Source: Acidobacteriaceae bacterium (GTDB taxonomy: Bacteria; Acidobacteriota; Terriglobia; Terriglobales; Acidobacteriaceae). From it: DNA of 5,413 nt. Below, one piece after another: positions 1-5,079 of this stretch. Position numbers and translations under genes: made by a program. Positions within the stretch are counted from its first letter, which is position 1; each line of letters starts with the position of its first letter. Under the pieces are notes generated by a model. The model saw only the letters and a list, made by a program, of their open reading frames with translations, ran no database searches and was not told the origin of the DNA. The stretch spans positions 12,959 through 18,371 of the forward strand of contig PMTP01000114.1 in NCBI GenBank assembly GCA_003167305.1, in the 5' to 3' direction.

Positions 1-477
1 GAAACGCCGCGCACCCGCAAGGTGGCTCTGCGCAGCGCCGTCGTCCTCAGCCCCACGGCCGACAGCGCCTTTGGCGTGCTCTCCAATCTTGTCCGGCTCA
101 GCCTCGGCGGCCGTCAGGGCAACGGACGCCAGTTCGTCTCCTGGATTCATGAGGCCGACTATGCGCGCGCGGTTGAATTCATCATCGGCCATGAGGAGTT
201 GCAGGGGCCTGTCAACATCGCCGCGCCCAACCCGCTGCCCAATCGAGAGTTCATGGCGGCGCTGCGCTGGGCCTGGGATGTGCCCAACGGGGTGCCCGCG
301 CCGTCGCTGGCCATCAAGCTCGGCGCAATTTTTCTGCGCACCGAGCCGGAACTGGTGCTGCAAAGCTGCCGCGCCATCCCCGGACGCCTGCTCGACGCCG
401 GATTTGAGTTCCAGTTTCCCGATTGGCCCGAAGCCGCCGAAGACCTGGTGCGCCAGTGGAAAAGCAGGGGCGATTGA
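1..477 (+). CDS. TIGR01777-family SDR epimerase, C-terminal part (5' end outside window)
   Basis: The frame is open from the first base and ends at TGA 475-477, leaving 158 residues of a longer protein. The visible part matches the C-terminal half of the YfcH/TIGR01777 group of NAD(P)-binding short-chain dehydrogenase/reductase-fold proteins annotated as nucleotide-sugar epimerases. Diagnostic stretches are the arginine-serine-valine-leucine segment ending the Rossmann part (ALRSAVVLSP), the GNGRQFVSWIHEADYARA segment, GPVNIAAPNPLPNREF, and a DUF1731-like tail containing AIPGRLLDAGFEF. The N-terminal dinucleotide-binding glycine motif and the catalytic region lie upstream of the window. The protein should be cytoplasmic; the natural substrate of this family is not settled. 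An internal GTG at position 22 is not the real start, because homologous sequence continues upstream of it. The gene converges on the MgtC-like gene across a repeat-bearing spacer. The family call is secure and the enzymatic activity is inferred. Confidence 0.9.
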   Translation, partial: ETPRTRKVALRSAVVLSPTADSAFGVLSNLVRLSLGGRQGNGRQFVSWIHEADYARAVEFIIGHEELQGPVNIAAPNPLPNREFMAALRWAWDVPNGVPAPSLAIKLGAIFLRTEPELVLQSCRAIPGRLLDAGFEFQFPDWPEAAEDLVRQWKSRGD

Positions 478-502
478 GTGCGGTGCGTTGGTCAGCGAAC
501 AA

Positions 503-555
503 CCTGTGGTGAAGTCAGGTTTTGAAAGCCTGTGGTGAAAATCAGGTTTTGAAAG
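503..555. repeat. Two-copy tandem repeat, 26/27 nt
   Basis: Two adjacent copies occupy 503-528 and 529-555. Both begin CCTGTGGTGAA and end TCAGGTTTTGAAAG; the second carries AA where the first carries a single G between these blocks. Each copy has an internal CCTG...CAGG dyad, extended to AACCTG/CAGGTT in the first. The unit lies 25 nt after the epimerase stop codon and directly abuts a hairpin. No coding role is visible. Confidence 0.8.
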
Positions 556-609
556 GGCACGGCTTCAGCCGTGCCGTAAATGCACAAAATAAATGTCGGG
601 CTTTAGCCC
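556..609. repeat. Pair of short palindromic hairpins between convergent genes
   Basis: The first hairpin is GGCACGGC (556-563), loop TTCA, GCCGTGCC (568-575), an 8-bp perfect stem. The second is GGGC (598-601), loop TTTA, GCCC (606-609). I recognise this combination as similar to intergenic repeats common in Acidobacteria, but that is memory and not a search. The position between convergent genes would suit a bidirectional transcription barrier. However, neither hairpin is followed by a T-run, so an intrinsic terminator is not demonstrated. Confidence 0.6.
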
Positions 610-658
610 CTGAGGGATGGTTTTCGGCATTTCGACCTTCACCACAAGTTGCGAAGGA

Positions 659-1153
659 TCAATCGTGTTCCGCATCAGCGCGCCGCTCGGTGGATTCAGC
701 CGATCCTGGAAGAACGCGCAGGATCAACGGAAAGACGAGCGCCACAATGAAGTAGCCTACCGTGGCGGCGAGCGCCAGCCACGGCAGACCTGCCCCGCAG
801 GCCATGCCGATGCCTGTCACCAGCCATACGGTAGCAGCGGTAGTGAGTCCTCTGACCCGGTCCTGGCCCACAAAAATAAGACCAGCCCCGATGAACCCGA
901 TGCCTGAGACGATTTGCGCCGCCACGCGTGAAGGATCGAGGACAATGCGGTCCGCGATGAGAACGTCGGTAAAGCCGTACTTTGAAATCAGCACAAAAAG
1001 CGCGGCCGCGGTGCCAACCACGGTATAGGTGCGCAGCCCCGCGCTCTTGTGGCGAATCTCGCGCTCCAGCCCAATCAATGCCGAGAGAAAAAATGCGAGG
1101 CCAAGCTCGATGAATTGCCTGGCGTCTTGTCCGCTAATTTCAGAGATAGGCAT
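659..1153 (-). CDS. MgtC/SapB-family inner membrane protein
   Basis: This 164-residue protein has the MgtC/SapB membrane-domain pattern. ALIGLEREIRHKSAGLRT occupies about residues 25-42, DPSRVAAQIVSGIGFIGAG about 73-91, and RGLTTAATVWLVTGIGMACG about 101-120. About five hydrophobic segments are visible, near residues 14-31, 43-58, 80-96, 105-121 and 125-147, followed by a short charged tail (STERRADAEHD). The family is named for Salmonella MgtC, tied to growth in low Mg2+ and to control of the F-type ATPase, but most members are of unknown function and this one cannot be assigned that role. It is shorter than Salmonella MgtC (about 230 residues) and lacks its C-terminal soluble domain, as many environmental members do. 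The ATG at 1153 is preceded by GAGAGG with a 5-nt gap. The start lies 9 nt after the stop of the secreted-protein gene, so the two are probably cotranscribed. Confidence 0.9.
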   Translation of the reverse strand: MPISEISGQDARQFIELGLAFFLSALIGLEREIRHKSAGLRTYTVVGTAAALFVLISKYGFTDVLIADRIVLDPSRVAAQIVSGIGFIGAGLIFVGQDRVRGLTTAATVWLVTGIGMACGAGLPWLALAATVGYFIVALVFPLILRVLPGSAESTERRADAEHD

Positions 1154-1158
1154 TGTGG

Positions 1159-1164
1159 CCTCTC
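1159..1164 (-). promoter_or_regulatory. Shine-Dalgarno of the MgtC-like gene overlapping the upstream stop codon
   Basis: On the minus strand the sequence reads CAGTGAGAGGCCACAATG. TGA (1165-1163) is the stop of the secreted-protein gene, GAGAGG (1164-1159) is the ribosome binding site, and ATG (1153-1151) starts the MgtC-like gene. The stop and SD share bases, a geometry typical of translational coupling. Confidence 0.7.
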
Positions 1165-1624
1165 ACTGTTTTGCCGGCGTAATGTCGGTAACGGGCAGGT
1201 CAATGTGGCCGAGCAGAATCTCAAACCGCCTCTGCTCTTCTTTCAGGTAAGTCGCATGGTCCGGCCAAAGCTCCTTGATGAAGGCCTCTTCGTCGGGGTT
1301 GGCGGTGGTGGCTACGGTCGAGTTCTTGTAGCGGATGGTCACGCGATAGTCCCAGCGCAGCTCCTCTGACGTGTGGTAGGCTGGCGATTCGATCTTCACG
1401 GAAAGAATGCGCCCGGTGCTCTCGATCTTCTTCAGCAGGGGGTAATGATTCTTCAGGAAGAGTTGCAGGAACTCCGCCTGATGGCCCCACTGGCACTTGT
1501 AGTAGTACTCGATGGTGTAGGGCTGGTCGGCGCTGACCTGCGGCGGCGCGCCCTGCGCTGCCAGCGGAGCGGACAGCGAAGCGGAAATGGCGGCGGCGAG
1601 AACGGCGAGAAGAATCCTGCGCAT
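1163..1624 (-). CDS. Small secreted protein of unknown function
   Basis: I do not recognise the family. The 153-residue product begins with a clear Sec signal peptide: Arg-Arg at positions 2-3, a hydrophobic Ala/Leu core at about 4-19, and a likely signal peptidase I site after LAA near residue 23. The mature part of about 130 residues is probably periplasmic or exported. It alternates strand-like stretches (YTIEYYYKC 36-44, GRILSVKIESP 71-81, WDYRVTIRYKN 91-101) with helices (HQAEFLQLFLKNHYPLLKKIE 48-68, EEAFIKELWPDHATYLKEEQRRFEILL 112-138). This order could fit a small alpha/beta barrel-like fold, which is only a guess. There is a single cysteine (44). The ATG is strongly supported by AAGGAGG (1635-1629, minus strand) 4 nt upstream. 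A TACAAT box at 1651-1646 is a possible -10, with no convincing -35. The gene is coupled to the MgtC-like gene downstream. Confidence 0.85.
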   Translation of the reverse strand: MRRILLAVLAAAISASLSAPLAAQGAPPQVSADQPYTIEYYYKCQWGHQAEFLQLFLKNHYPLLKKIESTGRILSVKIESPAYHTSEELRWDYRVTIRYKNSTVATTANPDEEAFIKELWPDHATYLKEEQRRFEILLGHIDLPVTDITPAKQ

Positions 1625-1710
1625 GGAACCTCCTTGATTGAAAGTATTGTAGCGTCAGCTCCCGGCTGCCGCCCCGGTCAACTAACCCCTGTTCACTGAC
1701 CACTGTCTCA

Positions 1711-2364
1711 TCAATGCAGATGTAAGAGACGCTTCCACTCCGGAGAAAACTCCCGGACGAGGTGGATACCGCCGATGAGGCCCATCTCAATGTGGCCGCC
1801 CTGCACTCCCTGGACCAGTGGGTTGTGGGAAGATGGATACCACATATCCTGGATCATCGAACTGCCATAAGCGCCTGAAAGCTGTGGAATGTCGACCGTC
1901 AGATGACCGCTGTGGTTATAGGTCAGAAGGGTCATCTTCAGCGCGTGGCCGGTGCGGGGAAAGAAACCGGTACAGGCGCATGCAAAGTAGCGTGTATCCG
2001 TGCCGGCCACCGCTGCCATGCTCTCCTGGATGGAGTTCTGAACGACGTTACTGGCTAAACTGCTTCCCGTGCGGCGCAGATATCCGCGAGGGGTCCGCCC
2101 CCACTCGGATGGGGTATTGATCGCCTGTTTATACGCGGCGGCCCCCAGCGACATAACGTATATATTGGGGCCGGCGCCGTCATCTTTCACCCATTCGCGC
2201 CAGCGCTCCTTCCCGGTCTGAGGCTTGTATGTGCTTGGATCGAAGGGGCTTTGCGGATTGAACGAATCGGCAAACGACTGCACAAACGACTGGCCATAGC
2301 CCAGGCTGGGCGCAAGAAGGAGAGCGAGGAGCGCAATGCGGGTTTTCAAGTTCACATCTCCCAT
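1711..2364 (-). CDS. Secreted protein of an Acidobacteria-type family, function unknown
   Basis: The frame gives 217 residues from the ATG at 2364. A signal peptide is visible (LKTRIALLALLLAPSLGYGQ, about residues 6-25), so the product is exported. After a low-complexity linker rich in Ser, Phe and Pro, the mature region contains EWGRTPRGYLRRTGSSLASN (87-106), DTRYFACACTGFFPRTGHAL (123-142), GAYGSSMIQDMWYP (164-177) and a REFSPEW segment near the C-terminus (204-210). I associate this order of an EWG..G(Y/F).RR.G segment, a DxRYF segment and a final REF.P motif with a family of predicted secreted or outer-membrane-associated proteins common in Acidobacteria; no function is established. Cys129 and Cys131 form a CAC pair. 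The start is uncertain. The ATG lacks a spaced Shine-Dalgarno, whereas TTG at 2349-2347 has GGGAG 8 nt upstream and would give 212 residues starting directly at the signal peptide. The gene is divergent from bfr and lies 86 bp upstream of the next minus-strand gene, so it may head a three-gene unit. Confidence 0.85.
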   Translation of the reverse strand: MGDVNLKTRIALLALLLAPSLGYGQSFVQSFADSFNPQSPFDPSTYKPQTGKERWREWVKDDGAGPNIYVMSLGAAAYKQAINTPSEWGRTPRGYLRRTGSSLASNVVQNSIQESMAAVAGTDTRYFACACTGFFPRTGHALKMTLLTYNHSGHLTVDIPQLSGAYGSSMIQDMWYPSSHNPLVQGVQGGHIEMGLIGGIHLVREFSPEWKRLLHLH

Positions 2365-2410
2365 TCTCTATGAAAACCGTCGGAAAAGAGTGCGCAAAGA
2401 GACATAAATC

Positions 2411-2430
2411 CTTGTTTATTTGGTTACAAG
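2411..2430. promoter_or_regulatory. Dyad upstream of bfr, possible operator
   Basis: CTTGT (2411-2415) and ACAAG (2426-2430) form an inverted repeat around a 10-nt AT-rich centre in the bfr/secreted-protein divergent region. It overlaps the position where the bfr -35 would lie, so a bound repressor could block polymerase. It does not resemble the classical Fur box, and no regulator is identified. Confidence 0.35.
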
Positions 2431-2452
2431 CCGCTCCATCCTCCTGTAAAAT
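2424..2452 (+). promoter_or_regulatory. bfr promoter, predicted leaderless
   Basis: A TAAAAT box (2447-2452) ends 6 nt before the bfr ATG at 2459, which puts the expected transcription start on or next to the A of the ATG. A weak -35 candidate TTACAA (2424-2429) sits 17 nt upstream. No purine-rich Shine-Dalgarno is present; the upstream sequence is pyrimidine-rich (CATCCTCC). The uvrB promoter in this window has the same geometry and nearly the same sequence. Confidence 0.6.
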
Positions 2453-2458
2453 CGCGCC

Positions 2459-2932
2459 ATGAAGGGTAATCCGAAGGTCATCGAGCAACTCAACCACGCG
2501 CTCCGCGAGGAGCTCACCGCCATCAACCAGTACTTCATTCACGCCGAAATGTGCGAGAACTGGGGATACGACCGGCTTGCGAAGCAGATCAAGACGCGGT
2601 CCATCGTCGAGATGAAGCACGCCGAATCGCTCATCGAGCGCGTCCTCTTTCTCGATGGCGCGCCCAGCATGGAGCCTCTGGCCCTGTCGATCGGCAAAAA
2701 CGTCAAGGATATGGCCGAGTCCGACCATAAGGCCGAACTTGAAGCCATTGCCCTCTACAACGAGGCCGCCCGCGTCGCAGCGGAGGAAAAAGACAACGGC
2801 TCGCGCGATCTTTTTATCAGGCTGCTCAAGGCCGAGGAAGAACACCTGGACGAGCTAGAAATCGAGTTGCACCAGATCGCCGAGCTGGGCTACGAGCGCT
2901 ATCTGACCACGCAAACCAGCGAAGCCAAGTAG
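2459..2932 (+). CDS. bfr: Bacterioferritin (heme-type, ferroxidase-competent)
   Basis: The 157-residue product aligns over its full length with E. coli bacterioferritin, starting MKG...KVIEQLN and continuing through ELTAINQYFIHAEM. Bacterioferritin assembles into a hollow cytoplasmic 24-mer that oxidises Fe2+ with O2 or H2O2 and stores ferric mineral, limiting Fenton chemistry. All ferroxidase-centre ligands are present: Glu18, Glu51, His54, Glu93, Glu126 and His129. The last three are shifted by one relative to E. coli because of a one-residue deletion in the loop near residue 70. Met52, the axial ligand of the intersubunit heme, is conserved, which separates it from Dps and from heme-free ferritins. 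The length matches the family (about 155-160). No bacterioferritin-associated ferredoxin gene is adjacent. Initiation is probably leaderless, as there is no Shine-Dalgarno. Confidence 0.97.
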   Translation: MKGNPKVIEQLNHALREELTAINQYFIHAEMCENWGYDRLAKQIKTRSIVEMKHAESLIERVLFLDGAPSMEPLALSIGKNVKDMAESDHKAELEAIALYNEAARVAAEEKDNGSRDLFIRLLKAEEEHLDELEIELHQIAELGYERYLTTQTSEAK

Positions 2933-3000
2933 GGACTGGCCGGCCAGGCGAGAGCCTTCGGCAGAGCGGCTAGTACCGGGACAGCGTGATTGTGTAATTG

Positions 3001-3068
3001 CTGGAATGTAGCGCCGGTCTCCAGACCGGCTGTTGCGCGGGCGTCCTCGCCCGCATTTGTTCTGGAAT
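3001..3068. repeat. Twin-hairpin palindromic repeat unit with matching flanks
   Basis: Two GC-rich hairpins stand side by side. One is GCCGGTC (3013-3019), loop TCCA, GACCGGC (3024-3030). The other is GCGGGCG (3037-3043), loop TCCT, CGCCCGC (3048-3054). Stems are 7 bp, loops are 4 nt, and the gap is 6 nt. The pair is bracketed by direct copies of CTGGAAT at 3001-3007 and 3062-3068. The layout recalls REP/REPIN-type elements, and similar sequences occur between acidobacterial genes as far as I recall. It is not obviously a terminator for bfr, because no T-run follows and the stop codon is about 80 nt away. Confidence 0.65.
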
Positions 3069-3078
3069 AATCACCAAA

Positions 3079-3177
3079 TCACACAGTCTCAGCTTGAGTA
3101 ACGTTGTTGCGCCGTACGGATCGCAGCAACTCCATCCGCTTGCCGGTGAGAACCCGGGCGATTGTATCCCAGGTCTC
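3079..3177 (-). pseudogene. Possible relic of an HTH DNA-binding (antitoxin-like) gene
   Basis: On the minus strand a frame open from 3402 to the stop at 3081-3079 ends in ETWDTIARVL followed by TGKRMELLRSVRRNN. The RVLTGKRMELLRSVRRN segment resembles the first helices of HVO_A0114-like winged-helix DNA-binding proteins, which typically carry a stretch like RVLTPKRxELLRALRR. Those proteins then continue through a recognition helix. Here the frame stops about eight residues later and runs into the twin-hairpin repeat. The frame also overlaps the start of the + strand gene at 3358 and crosses the degenerate palindrome at 3165-3199, so part of its sequence is repeat-derived. It may be a gene remnant cut by repeat insertion or a chance open frame. 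The resemblance is recalled by eye only. Confidence 0.2.
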
Positions 3178-3199
3178 AGAAGCGGCACCTGGGTCACCC
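3165..3199. repeat. Degenerate copy of the palindromic repeat at 5045-5079
   Basis: The segment begins TATCCCAGGTCTCA and continues, after 8 variable bases, with ACCTGGG, two variable bases, and ACCC. The unit at 5045-5079 has exactly the same blocks at the same spacing, with 29 of 35 positions identical. Here only a 7-bp stem (CCCAGGT/ACCTGGG) survives, against 13 bp in the other copy, so this copy looks decayed. Confidence 0.65.
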
Positions 3200-3357
3200 G
3201 CCTTATGGCTTCCATGCCGCTCGAGCCAAGGGACCGCAACAAGAAAATATTTCACACCAGGCGTGTCTTTCAAGCGTAGTATGGTGGACACAGAGTTAGG
3301 TGTCTTCCCCGTTCCCAAATCAAGAAGTTTCCCCACAAGGTCAGGAGAATACAGCCC

Positions 3358-4164
3358 ATGGATGAGCAGGAGATCCTCAGCCAGATAGACGCATGGCTTC
3401 ACGCCCCAGCCATGTTCGATGACGAGCCACTCGGCGCCGCCGCCCCCACCCCCATCGTTTCATCGGCCATTCTTGTCGGATCCAGAGCCTCTGAAGCCCT
3501 CGCCAATGCGAAAGCAATGAAGGCCACGACGACCGACGAAGAAGAATTCAATATTTTCAAGAACGATTACGCTTGCGCATGCGCCACCATCGTTGACATC
3601 GCGCGCAACAAAGCCGGCTACAACCCCACCAATCCGAACGACCCCAACGGCAAAAAGAAATTCCTCGACTTTCTCGACCGCGTGCAGAAGGCGCCGTTCT
3701 TCACCCTCACCCACGCGGAGACCGAGAGAATCCAGAGCGAGTCGAAGAGCTACGATCAGCTCATTGATGCCATCGCCAACACCTTTCAGGGCCTCATCGA
3801 GAAGAACAAGAAAGCCATCGTCAGCGCCCTCGCCGACATGGCCAAAGTCGCTGCCAACACCGAAAGCACAAAGCAGACCAAAGACCTGTTCGTGCAGAAC
3901 GTAATCTCGGCCAGCGACCAGTACAGCGTCTATCTTTATACCTGCCACGTCGACATGGAGTCCGCCACCAAGAAGGGCATCAAGGAAAAACAGAGCCTCT
4001 TCGAGGTCTCCTGCACCAAGCTCGACTTCAAAAAGTCCCTGTGGCCCTCCGCCGCCAGGAAGGTCTACGACATCACTGTGGTCGCCATCGACGACTTCCT
4101 TGAGGGCTATACCACCGACGCGGAATCCGACACCTTCAAGCTCTGTCTTGAGGAGCGTGTGTGA
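3358..4164 (+). CDS. Uncharacterised protein, first of a tandem paralog pair
   Basis: I do not recognise this 268-residue protein. It has no signal peptide or membrane segment, so it is probably cytoplasmic, and it looks mainly helical. Features in order are an acidic N-terminus (MDEQEILSQIDAWLH), a Pro/Ala-rich linker at about 25-35, and a helical part rich in Lys, Asp and Glu. The motif FK (67-68), Cys75, Thr77, Asp80, Arg83 and KAGYNPTNP (85-93) follows, then an FxxFLDRVQKAPFF-like helix (about 102-115), a long Lys/Ala-rich helical region (about 132-180), YLYTCH (192-197), and a C-terminal segment with WPS (229-231) and IDDFLEG (244-250). The KAGYNP motif and the WPS...IDDFL segment recur in the next gene, showing common ancestry. 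Five cysteines are present (73, 75, 196, 219, 263). The ATG is supported by AGGAGA 9 nt upstream. The stop overlaps the start of the next gene, so both are made from one message. Real coding sequence is likely; function is unknown. Confidence 0.85.
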   Translation: MDEQEILSQIDAWLHAPAMFDDEPLGAAAPTPIVSSAILVGSRASEALANAKAMKATTTDEEEFNIFKNDYACACATIVDIARNKAGYNPTNPNDPNGKKKFLDFLDRVQKAPFFTLTHAETERIQSESKSYDQLIDAIANTFQGLIEKNKKAIVSALADMAKVAANTESTKQTKDLFVQNVISASDQYSVYLYTCHVDMESATKKGIKEKQSLFEVSCTKLDFKKSLWPSAARKVYDITVVAIDDFLEGYTTDAESDTFKLCLEERV

Positions 4165-4889
4165 TGGGTGAAACCACGCCTCAATTTGTCGAACTCAAAA
4201 GTCCACCAGCCCCTTACTTCGGCGTGACCGGCGCGCAAGCCGAGCAGGCCAAACAAAAGGATAAGGCCGTCCAACGGCTGGCTCAATATCGCACCCAGCC
4301 GTCAACTCCGGAGTACCAGCAGCTTTTGGAGGCATTCAAGGCCAGCCCAGCCACGGGCTGCACCACGGTGCTCGACCAGCTCCGCCGCAAAGCCGGATAC
4401 AATCCTGCCAATCCAAGCCCCTCTCGGCTCATGATGTTTTATATCGAGCTGAAGCAGCATCCGCTCTTCAGTGATCTTCCGTTCGATCAATTCAGCTTCG
4501 AATTGAAGGTGGGCATGGGTCAGCCGGCCCTCGATCCGGACGCCATCATCCGCCGCTATCAGGGCAGCGACGGAGAGGCCAGCCGCCGCATCCGCCAGCA
4601 TTACGACGCCATCATGCAAGCCGCCCTCTCGAATCGGGGCAAAACGCAGGAGGGCGACCTGCTGCAGGAACACTCGCTCGGCGTGCGGGAGAGGATCACT
4701 TTCCTCTATATCCACACCACGCTTTACGCGAACCTCAATATGCTCCCGCCCTCGATGCTCATCGGTGTCGTTGGCGGCGCCCGCAATGGCATGGAGTGGG
4801 TCTTCGATACCGCAAAATGGCCCAGCTACGCCGAAGCCGTCCTGAAGCAGGATCTGAAGACGATCGATGATTTTCTCAGCGGCCTCTGA
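4164..4889 (+). CDS. Uncharacterised protein, second of the tandem paralog pair
   Basis: The 241-residue protein is unrecognised and is a divergent paralog of its upstream neighbour. An ungapped match runs from FK (58-59) through Cys66, Thr68, Asp71 and Arg74 to KAGYNPANP (76-84). A second runs from WPS (219-221) to IDDFLSG (234-240), with the same 15-residue W-to-I spacing in both proteins. Between these it has FYIELKQHPLF (92-102) in the place of the partner's DFLDRVQKAPFF, and FLYIH (180-184) in the place of YLYT. It lacks the partner's acidic N-terminus and starts with a Pro-rich stretch, then a Gln/Lys-rich helix. Cys66 is the only cysteine. No signal peptide or clear membrane helix is seen, although PPSMLIGVVGG (195-205) is hydrophobic. 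The chosen ATG overlaps the upstream TGA as TGATG, with GGAG 8 nt before it; a GTG at 4161 would add one residue. Coupled translation suggests the two products act together, possibly as a complex, but this is inference. Confidence 0.85.
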   Translation: MGETTPQFVELKSPPAPYFGVTGAQAEQAKQKDKAVQRLAQYRTQPSTPEYQQLLEAFKASPATGCTTVLDQLRRKAGYNPANPSPSRLMMFYIELKQHPLFSDLPFDQFSFELKVGMGQPALDPDAIIRRYQGSDGEASRRIRQHYDAIMQAALSNRGKTQEGDLLQEHSLGVRERITFLYIHTTLYANLNMLPPSMLIGVVGGARNGMEWVFDTAKWPSYAEAVLKQDLKTIDDFLSGL

Positions 4890-4995
4890 AGGCTGACCTT
4901 GAAACCCGCGTCCAAAATGCGCCGGGTGCTGGGTACCCCATCCCTGATCCTGCTACAAAGGTGGAGTGAACCCCAAAACTGAGACAGCCGTGTGC

Positions 4996-5026
4996 CCCAT
5001 CCTTCGCGTTCTTTGCGAAGGGTGGG
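4996..5026. repeat. 12-bp-stem palindromic repeat
   Basis: CCCATCCTTCGC (4996-5007) pairs with GCGAAGGGTGGG (5015-5026) across a 7-nt loop GTTCTTT. The stem is 12 bp with one T-G wobble. It resembles an intergenic repeat common in Acidobacteria, recalled and not searched. Confidence 0.7.
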
Positions 5027-5044
5027 AGACCACGAACCTCGACC

Positions 5045-5079
5045 TATCCCAGGTCTCAAAATCGAGACCTGGGATACCC
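5045..5079. repeat. Perfect 13-bp-stem palindromic repeat, second copy at 3165
   Basis: TATCCCAGGTCTC (5045-5057) and GAGACCTGGGATA (5064-5076) form a perfect 13-bp stem with loop AAAATC, followed by CCC. A copy of identical length with 29 of 35 matching bases lies at 3165-3199. It stands 18 bp after the hairpin at 4996-5026, so the two repeat types may form a composite unit. Confidence 0.75.

Larger units (their letters stand above)
2933..3357. other. 425-bp spacer with repeats, no convincing intact gene
   Basis: This stretch separates bfr from the paralog pair. Directly after the bfr stop is a perfect 12-nt palindrome CTGGCCGGCCAG (2936-2947) without a T-run. It then holds a twin hairpin (3013-3054), a possible gene relic on the minus strand (from 3079), and a degenerate copy (3165-3199) of a palindrome repeated at 5045. 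The motifs GTGTCTT at 3263 and 3300, with GACAC (3287-3291) between them, make a small dyad of unclear meaning. The final 15 bases hold the ribosome binding site AGGAGA (3343-3348) of the next gene. I see no strong promoter for that gene; TAGTAT at 3277-3282 is a weak -10 candidate. Confidence 0.6.

Noticed and set aside
1676..1681. TTGACC as a -35 for the small secreted protein gene
   Set aside because: The spacing of 24 nt to the TACAAT box is too long for a sigma-70-type promoter.
1221..1790. Minus-strand open frame of 189 codons
   Set aside because: It overlaps the signal-peptide protein in another frame, is very rich in Arg and Ser, and lacks domain-like features.
2180..2845. Long minus-strand open frame of 221 codons opposite bfr
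   Set aside because: It lies antisense to a full-length bacterioferritin with all ligands and its sequence shows no known protein pattern; it is a shadow of GC-rich coding sequence.
2936..2947. CTGGCCGGCCAG as the bfr terminator
   Set aside because: It is a perfect palindrome without a loop and no T-run follows, so there is no support for intrinsic termination.
3460..3948. Minus-strand open frame of 162 codons opposite the first paralog
   Set aside because: The + strand frame has an SD site and a motif shared with its neighbour, so the antisense frame is a shadow.
4966..4987. Possible solo insertion-sequence end (GTGAACCCCAAAACTGAGAC)
   Set aside because: It has a faint likeness to IS3-type termini, but there is no partner inverted repeat, transposase fragment or target duplication.
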